Notes under the pieces: generated by a model
Told to the model about the DNA's origin: nothing
The model's input: only the letters and a program-made list of their open reading frames with translations
Database searches by the model: none
Shown: one piece after another, positions 7,901 to 16,907 of the stretch
Layout: each line of letters starts with the position of its first letter
Numbering within the stretch: the stretch's first letter is position 1
Program-made: the position numbers and the translations under genes
DNA from: JADKCL01 sp031415375
GTDB lineage: Bacteria > Bacteroidota > Bacteroidia > J057 > JADKCL01
DNA length: 20,961 bases
Reading direction: 5' to 3'
NCBI GenBank assembly: GCA_031415375.1
Contig: JANORP010000279.1
Coordinates: 1-20,961, forward strand

Positions 7901-10900
7901 TATGTGACTGTCACCGACACGACCGGTGGCGGCGGCACATCCAATGTCACGATCTACAGCGAGGACTTTGACCCAGCGCCAGGCTGGACGCTCAACGTGC
8001 CCACTGGCGTGAATGGCGTGGACAATAACTTTTGGGTGATCAATGACAACGAGGGCGGCGTCTTGCCTCCTGGTTGTGGTGTCGCCACCAATGGCAACAA
8101 TTCCTTGCACATCACCAGCGTCTTTTGCTCCACCTGCGGTGCGGCTTATGATGCAGGTGGCCTCTGCGGTATCCTATTCTGCCCAGAGACCAATATGCGT
8201 GCCGAGTCGCCACTCATCAATTCCACTGGCTTCTCAAACCTCGTGCTTTCCTTTGACTTCATCTCAATGGGCGATGCCCTCCTCGACAATGCCTCGGTCT
8301 GGTACAACGACGGCCTGGGATGGACGATGCTCAATCCTTCTATCAAATCCATCAATTGTGTGGGCGGTCAAGGCCGATGGACGGCAGCCAGCTTCCCATT
8401 GCCTGCCTCTTGCTGGAACAATCCGCTGCTGCAAGTGGGCATCAACTGGACCAACAATGACGATGGTGTGGGTACCGACCCCTCGGTCGCCATCAACAAT
8501 ATTGCGATCACATCGAGCATCACGACGACGAGCAGTGTGAGCTGCACGGCACTGGATACCATCGTGGTCGTGCAACCATTGCCGCTCGCGGTGGTCATGT
8601 CACGCACCAATGCTTTCTGTGGCCAACCCAACGGCGCCGCTACAGTCACCGCAAGCGGCGGCAATGGCGGCTATTCCTATACCTGGAGCACGCTGCCCGT
8701 CCAGACGACGGCTACCGCCACTGGCCTCGCGCCAGGTGCTTACTCGGTCACAGTCACCGACGTGCTTGGTTGTACCATCGTCGGCAACGTCAATATCCTG
8801 AGCATCCCTGCACCTGTCATCACCGCCAATGTCGTGACCCAAGTGCTTTGCTTTGGCCAAAATAACGGTGTCGCGACAGCCTCTACCACAGGTGGCACAG
8901 CCCCCATCACCATCCATTGGGGTACGATCCCCGCGCAGACGGGTAGCAGCGTAAGCAATTTGGCTGCCGGCACATATTGGGTGTGGGCCAGTGACAGCGC
9001 AGGATGTACCGACTCGACCCAAATCACGGTGACCGAGCCTGCCTTGCTCACGGTCACCAATACCACGATCGGCGCCATTTGCAACGTGGCCAATGGCAGC
9101 GCGACGGCGACTCCAGCAGGTGGCACTCCACCCTACAGCTACCTTTGGAGCAATGGCCAAACGACAGCCACTGCCACCAACTTGCCTGGCGGCAACGTGA
9201 CGGTCACCGTCACCGATGCCCATGGTTGTACGGCCACGCGCACATCCACCATCAACCAAGCCGGCAGCCCCATCTTGGCACTCACAGCTTACAACAATAT
9301 CACTTGCTTTGGAGGCAATGACGGCATGGTCACGGTGACCACGAGCGCGGGTGTAGGTCCCTACACATACGCATGGAGCACGACACCCGTGCAGACGACT
9401 CCGATCGCGAGCAACCTTGTTGCTGGCACCTATACGGTAACTGTCACCGACCAAAACGGCTGCCGCGACAACCTCACGATTACGCTCACCGAGCCCACAC
9501 AGCTCCAAGGCACTATCGTCTCGACCCCCAATGGTTGCAACCTCACCGTCCCCAATGGTACAATTGGTGCAGTCGTCTCGGGTGCTACGCCTCCGTATTC
9601 CTATAGCTGGAGTTCTGTCCCTGTTCAAAATGGACCTTATGCAACGGGCCTTGCGCCAGGTAATTATAGTGTGACCGTAAGCGATTCACGTGGTTGTATC
9701 CTGGTATTGAGCGGTACGGTTGGTCAGATTCCATCGCCTACTGTCACCACTGGACCCGACGTCTCCTTCTGTGAAGGTGATGGCGGAGCTGTGATCTTGG
9801 GCATTGGCGCAAACGGCACGCCTGGCTATTATTACAACTGGTGGTGTGCCACACCGCCTTGTGGCCTTGACTCGATCTACGACAACGATCCGCTTGCCAA
9901 CCCCAATAGTTCGCAGTGGTATTATGTCCAAGTCACCGACACCAATGGTTGCTATAGCAATATCGACTCGGTGTTTGTGACGGTGCTACCCAAGCCGATC
10001 GTAGATGCCGGCCCCGACATCATATTGTGTGGTGAGCAGGCACCTTGCGAGATCATCCAACCCACGATCTCGGGTGCGCCAGGCCCCTATACCTATCTGT
10101 GGATGCCCAGCGTGGGCCTCAACAATCCCACGATCTTGAATCCTTGTGCACGTCCTGACACTACGACCATTTACACATTGGTGGTCACCGCTGGCAATGG
10201 TTGCACGAGCAACTATACCACAACCGACACGCTGTCGTCGATCGTGGTGCACGTGAACCCGATTCCAGTTGCCGACGCTGGGCCTGACCGCGACATTTGC
10301 TATGGCGATAGTGCTTTGCTACAAGGCATAGCGACTGGTGCTGGCCCTGTTTATGCCTTTGAATGGACACCTGGTGGAGATCTGAGCGATAGCTCTGTCG
10401 CCAATCCGCTGGCCTTCCCGCCTCTCACCACCGATTATACCCTGGTCGTCTGGAGCAATGGCTGCCCGAGTTATGCCGACACTGCGACCGTATTTGTGCA
10501 CACCATTCCCACGGTCGATGCTGGTTGGGACCGCGAAATCTGCCCGCTGCAAGACACGATTTTGGATGCCAATGCTTGGGGTGATTCGACAGCGACATAT
10601 TCCTTTAACTGGACGCCGATCGGCGGAATTGTCGGCAGCAGCCAAGTCGAGGACCCTATCGTCGGCCCTGCACAGACCACCACATATTATGTCACGGCCA
10701 CGACCAACTGGGGTTGTGAAAGTGCTCCCGATTCTGCTACTATCTATGTAAGACCTGCACCGCAAGCCGATGCCGGCCCCAATTTCTTCATCTGCCCAGA
10801 CGATACCGTGCAGTTACAGGGCGGCTATTTTTACACGACGCCTGACTCTGCTATCGCTGGCCAATTCTACTACGGTTGGACGCCAGCGGCTACGCTGAGC

Positions 10901-12010
10901 GACAGCACGCAAGAAGATCCATGGGCTGCGCCATCGGTCTCGACTTGGTACACGTTGGAGATCCGCTATAGTGTGTGCAGTAGTTTGGACTCGGTCTTGG
11001 TGACCGTGGGCCCGCAGACGCTTGCGCAAGCATTGCCCGACACGACGGTGATCTGCGCCCGCGACTCAGTTTATATCAATGCCAGCGGCTCGTTTGGCGG
11101 CAACGTGACTTGGATTCCGAGCACTGGCCTTTCAGACCCGCATTCGCTGACACCTACAGCTTCTCCCGACATCACGACCACCTATACCTTGGTGGTGGGC
11201 GATGGTGGCTGCTTTGACTCGACCAGCTTCACGATTGCAGTATTGCCAAAACCAGTTGCCTCCTATTTGAGTTCACTCACTGAAGGTTGTGCACCACTTG
11301 TCGTGAGTTTCATGGAGACGGCTGCTGGTGGCACGGCCTATACTTGGAATTTTGGCGATGGCACTCCCGTGAGCAATTTGCAGCAGCCCGAGCATGCATT
11401 TACAGAGCCGGGCACCTACAATGTCTCGCTCCTGGTCGCGGCACCTGGGGGCTGTACCGACGAGGTGAATACGATCACGGTCCATGTGGGCGAGGGCCCG
11501 ATTGCAGCCTTTGGTAGCAATCCGACCTTTCCTGTCCAGATGTCATTCCCCAACACTGCGGTCGGTTTCAATGACTTGAGCCAAGGTGCCAATCAATGGA
11601 CTTGGGATTTTGGCGATGGAATCGTGAGCACTGACATCAACCCTGTGCATACTTACTCACAAACGGGTGAATTTTTTGTTACGCTCACGGTGCACAGCCC
11701 AGAGGGTTGCGCCTCAGAGGTCACGCATGGTCCCTATATCGTCATGACCCCTGACCTGTTCATCCCCAACGTCTTCAGCCCCAATGGCGACGGCGTGAAC
11801 GATTTTTTCCAAATCCAGTACACAGGCGATCAACCCTTTGATTGTACGGTCTTTGACCGCTGGGGTGTCAAGCTCTGGCAGGTCACCAACAAGACCGCCG
11901 CTTGGGATGGTAAAAATGGGAAGGGCGATGATGTTGCCGACGGCATCTATTTCTATGTCGCAAAGGTCGGCAATCGTGATTTCAACGGGAACGTGACCTT
12001 GCTCCGCTAG
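4952..12010 (+). CDS. Giant T9SS-exported surface protein with SprB repeats, PKD domains and CHU_C sorting domain
   Basis: This 2352-aa protein has a Sec signal peptide (1-24, cleavage after ALRA). Residues about 30-290 form an unassigned beta-rich head with motifs such as APWHDIDPS. About 347-1595 holds around eleven SprB repeats, recognised by CNG/CFG...GG..Y.Y.WS...L.AGTY.VTVTD..GC...QP. Two of these are interrupted by ~195-aa cysteine-containing jelly-roll-like domains (646-840 and 1002-1196). From 1601 to about 2102 there are six ~83-aa Ig/PKD-like modules that begin around DAGPD. Two PKD domains follow (WNFGDG, WDFGDG; about 2103-2268). The C-terminus is the type B sorting domain (LFIPNVFSPNGDG at 2269, DRWG, WDGK, GIYFY). 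SprB-type proteins are surface adhesins linked to gliding or attachment in Bacteroidota; the ligand here is unknown. The gene is followed by its own terminator, so it is probably transcribed alone. Start ATG 4952 places the signal peptide exactly at the N-terminus. Confidence 0.93.
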   Translation: MRKSLTRLSYLLFFVVSSLGALRAQQSISCPSVNAGPNQSLPCTSPCATLTATNPAGFQTTNYTVGQIPYVPYSYTIGNAIIVNTDDIWSSVLPMPFNFCFYGNVYNSCIVGANGAISFNIANANAFNTWPIAAPIPSATPADMLNSIMAPWHDIDPSVNQSGQTKSIRWQVFGTPPCRTFVVSWFNIPMFDNAFLFGCDGDVSLNATQQIVLYETTNIIETYIAKKRTCTNWNSGAAIHGIQNATGTAAVVVPGRNFPTQWQATNDAWRFVPAGPSNHTIQWFQVGNPAPIASTSSTTVCPPSNTTTSYYAQVVYTNCDNTTITVRDTVQVSIPNGIQSLNPTVVQPNCNALGSISLSPNGGTPGYTYQWSPAAGNVSSISNLSGGTYNVTVTDLAGCTSTQTFVLNPGGRPTATISAAQNIGCNGGSTGSSTVSVVGGTPGYTYAWSPSGGTGATANGLSAGAYSVIVTDLAGCRDTATVTLTQPTAISINLNFTQNVSCNGAADGCLGAAATGGNGNYAWAWSNGDTGDTVCNLPPGNYTVTLTDTTFGTGFLGGFVLCTTTANATITQPSPLTATYSTVSIPCFGGTGCIAANVAGGNGNYSYLWSTGSTLANLCNLAAGTYTVTITDTSTVSSVGGPVVLFNETFEGPLNWVLNVPTGPNGVDNNFWTINDNEGGVLPPGCGVANNANKTMHITSVFCPTCGAAYDAGGLCGVLFCPETNMRAESPAFSSVGFSNLSLSFDFISMGDALLDNASVWYNAGAGWTLLTSSIKTLNCVGGQGQWTGYSAALPSAAWNVPSLRIGINWTNNDDGVGSDPSVAINNVLVTSSSLTGAPVLCTRVDTIVLAQPTALLTTITGHDLSCFGAADGSAVVTHTGGTPGYTVNWSNSLTTDSISGLAAGTYGVTVTDLNGCSSTRSTNLIQPAQIVTGTSMTAVSCNGGADGCAIVTATGGPSGVFSYLWSNGATNDTICGLSAGTYYVTVTDTTGGGGTSNVTIYSEDFDPAPGWTLNVPTGVNGVDNNFWVINDNEGGVLPPGCGVATNGNNSLHITSVFCSTCGAAYDAGGLCGILFCPETNMRAESPLINSTGFSNLVLSFDFISMGDALLDNASVWYNDGLGWTMLNPSIKSINCVGGQGRWTAASFPLPASCWNNPLLQVGINWTNNDDGVGTDPSVAINNIAITSSITTTSSVSCTALDTIVVVQPLPLAVVMSRTNAFCGQPNGAATVTASGGNGGYSYTWSTLPVQTTATATGLAPGAYSVTVTDVLGCTIVGNVNILSIPAPVITANVVTQVLCFGQNNGVATASTTGGTAPITIHWGTIPAQTGSSVSNLAAGTYWVWASDSAGCTDSTQITVTEPALLTVTNTTIGAICNVANGSATATPAGGTPPYSYLWSNGQTTATATNLPGGNVTVTVTDAHGCTATRTSTINQAGSPILALTAYNNITCFGGNDGMVTVTTSAGVGPYTYAWSTTPVQTTPIASNLVAGTYTVTVTDQNGCRDNLTITLTEPTQLQGTIVSTPNGCNLTVPNGTIGAVVSGATPPYSYSWSSVPVQNGPYATGLAPGNYSVTVSDSRGCILVLSGTVGQIPSPTVTTGPDVSFCEGDGGAVILGIGANGTPGYYYNWWCATPPCGLDSIYDNDPLANPNSSQWYYVQVTDTNGCYSNIDSVFVTVLPKPIVDAGPDIILCGEQAPCEIIQPTISGAPGPYTYLWMPSVGLNNPTILNPCARPDTTTIYTLVVTAGNGCTSNYTTTDTLSSIVVHVNPIPVADAGPDRDICYGDSALLQGIATGAGPVYAFEWTPGGDLSDSSVANPLAFPPLTTDYTLVVWSNGCPSYADTATVFVHTIPTVDAGWDREICPLQDTILDANAWGDSTATYSFNWTPIGGIVGSSQVEDPIVGPAQTTTYYVTATTNWGCESAPDSATIYVRPAPQADAGPNFFICPDDTVQLQGGYFYTTPDSAIAGQFYYGWTPAATLSDSTQEDPWAAPSVSTWYTLEIRYSVCSSLDSVLVTVGPQTLAQALPDTTVICARDSVYINASGSFGGNVTWIPSTGLSDPHSLTPTASPDITTTYTLVVGDGGCFDSTSFTIAVLPKPVASYLSSLTEGCAPLVVSFMETAAGGTAYTWNFGDGTPVSNLQQPEHAFTEPGTYNVSLLVAAPGGCTDEVNTITVHVGEGPIAAFGSNPTFPVQMSFPNTAVGFNDLSQGANQWTWDFGDGIVSTDINPVHTYSQTGEFFVTLTVHSPEGCASEVTHGPYIVMTPDLFIPNVFSPNGDGVNDFFQIQYTGDQPFDCTVFDRWGVKLWQVTNKTAAWDGKNGKGDDVADGIYFYVAKVGNRDFNGNVTLLR
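6887..7471 (+). repeat. Internal duplication, copy 1: inserted jelly-roll-like domain
   Basis: This encodes residues 646-840 of the giant protein. Copy 2 lies exactly 1068 bp downstream and has the same length. The copies are highly similar in both DNA and protein. Shared features are VDNNFW, NDNEGGVLPPGCG, a C..C pattern in GAAYDAGGLCG, FISMGDALLDNASVWYN and INWTNNDDGVG. The flanks are the two halves of a SprB repeat. Confidence 0.85.
7955..8539 (+). repeat. Internal duplication, copy 2: inserted jelly-roll-like domain
   Basis: This encodes residues 1002-1196, the partner of the copy at 6887-7471. Many substitutions are synonymous while the cysteines and aromatic residues are kept, suggesting purifying selection after duplication. 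The SprB repeat that hosts it resumes at SCTALDTIVVVQP, the missing last strand of that repeat. Confidence 0.85.
9752..12010 (+). repeat. Paralogous stalk and sorting module, copy 1
   Basis: The last 752 codons of the 2352-aa protein (residues 1601-2352) correspond to the last 752 codons of the next gene (14541-16799). Both segments are 2259 bp including the stop codon, with no net length difference. The shared order is six Ig/PKD-like modules, two PKD domains and the CHU_C domain. Confidence 0.88.
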
Positions 12011-12033
12011 TCTATTCCCCTCATTTCTGAGCT

Positions 12034-12070
12034 ACAAGCCCAAGCATTTACAGTGCTTGGGCTTGTCATT
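12034..12070 (+). terminator. Rho-independent terminator after the 2352-aa gene
   Basis: ACAAGCCCAAGCA (12034-12046) pairs perfectly with TGCTTGGGCTTGT (12054-12066) around a 7-base loop. A short T-rich tail (CATTTTG) follows. It lies 24 bp past the stop codon and separates the two giant genes into different transcripts. Confidence 0.8.
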
Positions 12071-12206
12071 TTGACTCCATCCTTGCGCGAACGGTTGCTG
12101 TGGCCCCTTGAATGGCCCCTAATGATGCCTGAACGGTCTATTTTCCTAAAGCGATCTGCTTATATTGTAGGTTGAATCTCCACGCTTCATTGAAGAAGAA
12201 GAAAAA

Positions 12207-15200
12207 ATGCGCACTAGCAAGACTTTTTCCCGCCTTTTTGCCTTGTTGTATTTCCTTGTCCTCACGCACATTGCATCCGCCCAGTTGACGGTGGTGCCGA
12301 GCAATAACGCCACCTTTTTGGTGAACCAATTGATCGGTCCGGGTGTCTCGGTGAGCAATGCCACGATCAACACGCAGCTGAATGCAGCTGGCACTTTTAA
12401 CGGTGCCGCCTCCAACATCGGCTTGCCGGGCGGCGTATTGCTCACCAGCGGTGACGTCGGCAATGCCCCAGGCCCCAATCTCTCGACCGGAATCTCGACG
12501 AGCCATTTCTCGCCAGGCGATGCGCAGTTGGATGTCTTGACCACCCCATTTTTGACCGAGGACGCTTGCATCTTGGAGTTTGACCTCGTGGCCACCTGCG
12601 ACACGATCCAGATCTCCTACGTCTTTGGGTCTGATGAGTATGATGAATGGGTCTGCTCTGATTTCACGGACGTCTTCGCCTTTTTCATCTCAGGCCCTGG
12701 CATATTAGGTAGCCAAAATATTGCGGTGATTCCCGGCTCGGCCACCCCCGTGTCCATCAACACGGTCAATATCGGTGCCGTTGGTATCAACGCATTCCCC
12801 CCCTACCCTACCAATTGCAATACCACCAATGGCACCTTTTTCACAACCAACAATGTCGGTGCGAGCGTAGAATATGATGGTTTTACCATCCCCTTGATTG
12901 CGAAATCTTGGGTGATGCCTTGCAGCACCTACCATATCAAACTGGCCATCGCCGATGCTGGTGATGCGAGTTTGGACTCGGGCGTTTTTTTGGAGCAAGG
13001 TGGCATTCGCTGCGCTTCACAAGCATTTAGCGTCACGCCTCAGGTCAATAGCCCCAATGCCCTGTATGCGGTCGAAGGCTGCGTCGATGGTGGATTTACC
13101 TTCCACCGCGACGGTGACACCACCAATGCGCTCACCATGTTTTATAGTGTAGGTGGCACAGCCACCCCAGGTGCCGACTATCCCGCGCTCCCTGGAACAA
13201 TCGTGTTTCCAGCCATGACCTCCTCAGTGACGGTGCCTATTTCAGCTGTCGTCGATGGCATCACCGAAGGGATCGAGACGATCTTTGTGGTGCTGAGCGA
13301 CACCGTGTGCAGCATTATCGTCTCCGATACTGCCACTCTCACGATTTCTGATCCCCTCCAAGTCAATGCTGGGCCTGACCAAGCGATTTGCCTCGGCGGC
13401 AGCCTGCCGATTGGTGCGGCAGCCGTTCCATTTATCAATTATACTTGGAACCCTGCGGCAGGATTGAACAATGCGACGCTTTCCAACCCAACTTTTACCA
13501 GCAGCGCCGTGGGCACATTTACCTATGTGGTCACGGGGATCGACTCCAACCTCTGCTCTGATACCGACACGGTTTTGCTCACGGTGACCCCGCTCCCAAG
13601 CCCGACCTTTACAGCACCTGCCGTGATTTGCCCGGGTGCCAATGGCACGGTCACCTATACGGGAAATGCACCAGTGAATGCGAGCTACAACTGGAATTTT
13701 GGTGGCGGCACCATTGTCTCCGGCAGCGGCCAAGGTCCCTACCAAATCTCATGGCCGACGCCAGGCCCAGTAGTCGTAACCCTCACCGTGACTATCGGTA
13801 CATGCATTTCCTCCCAAGGCAGCTTCACAGTCAATGTGAGTGTGCCGCCGAGCATCACACTCACACCTACCAACCTCTTGTGCTTTACGAGGCCAGAGGG
13901 CAGCATTAGTTCGGCGGTGGTGCCCGGCGTGCCGGGATATACCTATCTCTGGAGCAATGGCGCGACGACGCCCAACGTAAGTGGGCTGCTCGCTGGCGCA
14001 TATAACGTGACCGTGACCGATGCCATCGGCTGCACGGATGTAGCCTCCGTCACCCTCACACAACCGACCGCCCTCACCAATCAGCTCAATTTCATCCCTA
14101 TTCTCTGCAATGGCGGCAATGGATCCGTCACCGCCAATCCTGGCGGCGGCTCGGGTGCCTATACCTACTTGTGGAGCACAGGCGCAACGACACAGACCAT
14201 CACACCACCTGCAGGCACCTACACGGTCACCGTGACCGATGCCAATGGGGGTACGCTTCCTTGTGAATTGGTCAACCAAATCACAATCTCGGAACCCACA
14301 CAGATGACGGTCTTGCTATCGACGACCATCGCCAGTTGTGGCATCAACAATGGTACGGCCACGGCGGTCCCTAGCAATGGCACGCCTCCCTATTCTTATA
14401 GTTGGAGCAATGGTGCCACCACAGCATTTGTGGGCAATCTCGGCCCCGGCCAGGTTTCGGTGACGGTGACCGACCACAATGGTTGCATGGTTGTGAAAAC
14501 AGATTTGGTGGTGCAAACCCCACTGCCTGTCGTCGTGGCAGGCCCTGATGCGAGCTTTTGCGACGGCGAAGGTGGCGCTGGCATTTTGGCAACGGCTTCG
14601 GGCGGATTCGCGCCCTATGCCTATTCATGGTGGTGTACCACGGGCATCTGTGGTTTGGATACATTGTATGACGATGACCCCAATGCCAACCCGGGCGTGA
14701 GCCAGTGGTATTACATCCAAGTCACCGATTTCAATGGTTGCATGAGCAACATCGACTCACTCTTCGTGACGATATTGCCGAAACCGATCGTCAACGCTGG
14801 CCCTGATATCTGGCTTTGTGGTGACAATGCTCCTTGCCAGATCCTCACACCGACAATCACAGGTGCCCCTGGCCCCTATACTTACCAATGGTCGCCCAAT
14901 GTTGGAATCAACAATGCGACGATATTGAATCCTTGCGTGCGTCCAGACTCTACCACAATATATGCCCTGGTCGTCGGCAGCAGCAATGGCTGTACGAGTG
15001 ATTACACGACGACCGATACGCTGGCCACCGTTGTCGTAAACGTAAACCCTATTCCAGTCGCCAATGGTGGCCCCGACCAAGATATCTGCTTCGGCGATCA
15101 AGTGATGTTGCAAGGGACAGCAACTGGTGCTGGCCCTGCTTATCAATATGAATGGTCGCCTTCTACGGGATTGAGTAGCGCCTTTGCCCTCAATCCGATC

Positions 15201-16799
15201 GCCTCACCACCGATCACGACGACTTATACATTCGTCGTGCTCTCCAACAATTGCCCAAGTTATGGCGACTCGGTAACAGTTTACGTGCACACAGTCCCGA
15301 CTCCTGATGCTGGATGGAACAGGGAAATATGCCTTGGAGAGTCAGTGATGCTGGACGGTTCTGCTAGTGGCGATAGCACGGCAAGCTATACTTTTGAGTG
15401 GACACCCAACACGGGCTTTGTTGGTTCCAACCAAGTCGAGGATCCCACGGTGAATCCTGTGAGCACGATCCTATATTACCTTGAAGCCATCAGTAGTTTT
15501 GGCTGTAGCAGCCCGCTGGACTCTGTCCTAGTGACGCTCAAAAGTACGCCCATTGCGAATGCGGGTCCCAATTTGAATATCTGTATGGGAGACTCAATTT
15601 TACTCCAAGGCTCATTTTCTTACACGACCACTTTGCCTGCTCCTGTAAATGATGTATTTTTTTCTTGGACTCCAGGGGCAAGTATGAGTGACACGACGAT
15701 GCTGCAACCAACTGTGTGGCCGACAGTTTCCACGATGTATTACCTTGAGGTACGCAACCGTGACTGCCGCACCTATGACTCGACCCTTGTAATCGTCGGC
15801 CCTGAAGTCTCGGCATTTGCTGGCGCCGATACCACGGTAATCTGCGGCAATGACTCTGTGCAACTCAATACGATCGGCTCGATCGGTAACACATTTGCAT
15901 GGTCCCCCAGCATCAGCCTTGACAATCCCTCATCGCCCAACCCCATTGCGACCCCCAGTGTCACAACCACGTATCAGGTCGTGATCGGCCAAGGGATCTG
16001 TGCAGACAGCGCCGAGGTGACGGTACAGGTGCTGCCCCAACCCAAGGCAGACTACCTCAGCTCTGCAACTGAGGGATGCGCTCCGCTTACGGTAAGCTTC
16101 ATCCAAGCAGCCACCAATGCGACGGCTTATACATGGAATTTTGGCGACGGGAGCCCCGTGGACAATATGCCGACGCCGACACATACATTCACCAACCCCG
16201 GCCAATATGTAGTCAGTCTCTTAGCGGTGGCTCCAGGCGGGTGCACGTCGGAGGTGCGCGACATCACCGTGACGGTCGGGGAACTTGGTGTGGCTGACTT
16301 TATCAGTGATCCCAGCTTCCCAGCCCAGCTCTCACTCCCCTCGACATTGGTGCAATTTGAGGATCGTTCACTTCATGCGACTTCCTGGGCCTGGGATTTT
16401 GGCGATGGCATGACAAGTGCATTGGCCAATCCAACCCACACTTATGAGGCAACCGGAACTTATATTGTGACACTTAGCATCACAACTGCTGAAGGCTGTA
16501 TTGCGCAGGTGATTCATGGCCCCTACGTGATCCTATCACCCGAACTATTCATCCCCAACGTCTTCAGCCCCAATGGTGACGGAATCAACGATGTATTTTT
16601 CGCAAACTATACTGGTGATCAGAGTTTTAATCTGCAAGTATATGACCGTTGGGGTGTGATACAATACACATCCCGCAATAAGACAAAAGGTTGGGAAGGC
16701 AAAAATGCGAAAAACATCGACGTAACCGAAGGCGTCTATTATTACAAACTCACCGCTGGTGACAGGGAATTTGTGGGCACCGTTACGCTGGTGCGTTAA
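12207..16799 (+). CDS. Choice-of-anchor L / Calx-beta / SprB / PKD surface protein with CHU_C sorting domain
   Basis: This 1530-aa protein begins with a signal peptide (about 1-25, cleavage after IASA). Residues about 26-268 are a choice-of-anchor L domain, recognised by YVFGSDEYDEWVCSDFTDVF, FFISGPG, and the later IADAGDASLDSGVFLE. About 272-382 is Calx-beta-like (GGTATPGADY...VVDGITEGIET), a fold often linked to calcium binding. Ig/PKD-like modules follow (about 385-555), then three SprB repeats (556-775). The last 752 residues (779-1530) are colinear with the neighbouring giant protein and end in the type B sorting domain (LFIPNVFSPNGDG at 1447). It is likely a T9SS-exported adhesin or surface-attached protein. 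The start ATG 12207 follows a purine-rich AAGAAGAAGAAAAA stretch. Its own promoter must lie in the 196-bp gap, after the terminator. Confidence 0.93.
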   Translation: MRTSKTFSRLFALLYFLVLTHIASAQLTVVPSNNATFLVNQLIGPGVSVSNATINTQLNAAGTFNGAASNIGLPGGVLLTSGDVGNAPGPNLSTGISTSHFSPGDAQLDVLTTPFLTEDACILEFDLVATCDTIQISYVFGSDEYDEWVCSDFTDVFAFFISGPGILGSQNIAVIPGSATPVSINTVNIGAVGINAFPPYPTNCNTTNGTFFTTNNVGASVEYDGFTIPLIAKSWVMPCSTYHIKLAIADAGDASLDSGVFLEQGGIRCASQAFSVTPQVNSPNALYAVEGCVDGGFTFHRDGDTTNALTMFYSVGGTATPGADYPALPGTIVFPAMTSSVTVPISAVVDGITEGIETIFVVLSDTVCSIIVSDTATLTISDPLQVNAGPDQAICLGGSLPIGAAAVPFINYTWNPAAGLNNATLSNPTFTSSAVGTFTYVVTGIDSNLCSDTDTVLLTVTPLPSPTFTAPAVICPGANGTVTYTGNAPVNASYNWNFGGGTIVSGSGQGPYQISWPTPGPVVVTLTVTIGTCISSQGSFTVNVSVPPSITLTPTNLLCFTRPEGSISSAVVPGVPGYTYLWSNGATTPNVSGLLAGAYNVTVTDAIGCTDVASVTLTQPTALTNQLNFIPILCNGGNGSVTANPGGGSGAYTYLWSTGATTQTITPPAGTYTVTVTDANGGTLPCELVNQITISEPTQMTVLLSTTIASCGINNGTATAVPSNGTPPYSYSWSNGATTAFVGNLGPGQVSVTVTDHNGCMVVKTDLVVQTPLPVVVAGPDASFCDGEGGAGILATASGGFAPYAYSWWCTTGICGLDTLYDDDPNANPGVSQWYYIQVTDFNGCMSNIDSLFVTILPKPIVNAGPDIWLCGDNAPCQILTPTITGAPGPYTYQWSPNVGINNATILNPCVRPDSTTIYALVVGSSNGCTSDYTTTDTLATVVVNVNPIPVANGGPDQDICFGDQVMLQGTATGAGPAYQYEWSPSTGLSSAFALNPIASPPITTTYTFVVLSNNCPSYGDSVTVYVHTVPTPDAGWNREICLGESVMLDGSASGDSTASYTFEWTPNTGFVGSNQVEDPTVNPVSTILYYLEAISSFGCSSPLDSVLVTLKSTPIANAGPNLNICMGDSILLQGSFSYTTTLPAPVNDVFFSWTPGASMSDTTMLQPTVWPTVSTMYYLEVRNRDCRTYDSTLVIVGPEVSAFAGADTTVICGNDSVQLNTIGSIGNTFAWSPSISLDNPSSPNPIATPSVTTTYQVVIGQGICADSAEVTVQVLPQPKADYLSSATEGCAPLTVSFIQAATNATAYTWNFGDGSPVDNMPTPTHTFTNPGQYVVSLLAVAPGGCTSEVRDITVTVGELGVADFISDPSFPAQLSLPSTLVQFEDRSLHATSWAWDFGDGMTSALANPTHTYEATGTYIVTLSITTAEGCIAQVIHGPYVILSPELFIPNVFSPNGDGINDVFFANYTGDQSFNLQVYDRWGVIQYTSRNKTKGWEGKNAKNIDVTEGVYYYKLTAGDREFVGTVTLVR
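14541..16799 (+). repeat. Paralogous stalk and sorting module, copy 2
   Basis: This is the partner of 9752-12010, the same 2259-bp length. Identity at protein level is uneven: it is strong in the DAGPD modules and in the CHU_C start, and weaker in the module around the DTTVIC motif. The DNA encoding the beginning of the sorting domain is nearly identical in the two copies. Confidence 0.88.
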
Positions 16800-16823
16800 C
16801 CTTTGCATTGCCCAATTTCTATG

Positions 16824-16868
16824 AGAATGCAAAACGGGCCTTTCGATGAAAGGCCCGTTTTGCATTCT
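16824..16868. terminator. Bidirectional terminator between convergent genes
   Basis: A perfect 21-bp inverted repeat (16824-16844 with 16848-16868) surrounds a GAT loop. The stem core is AAAACGGGCC/GGCCCGTTTT, so it offers a GC stem bordered by T runs on either strand. It lies 25 bp after the adhesin gene and 39 bp after the end of the opposing regulator gene, and can serve both. Confidence 0.85.
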
Positions 16869-16907
16869 GATAGAAAAAAATCTCCTACATCCACTTATTA
16901 CCAGCCC

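Noticed and set aside
8600..9628. 342-aa minus-strand open frame inside the giant adhesin
   Set aside because: It is antisense to SprB repeats with strong protein-level conservation on the plus strand; the open frame follows from biased codons. The same applies to 4973-5806 and 7445-8110.
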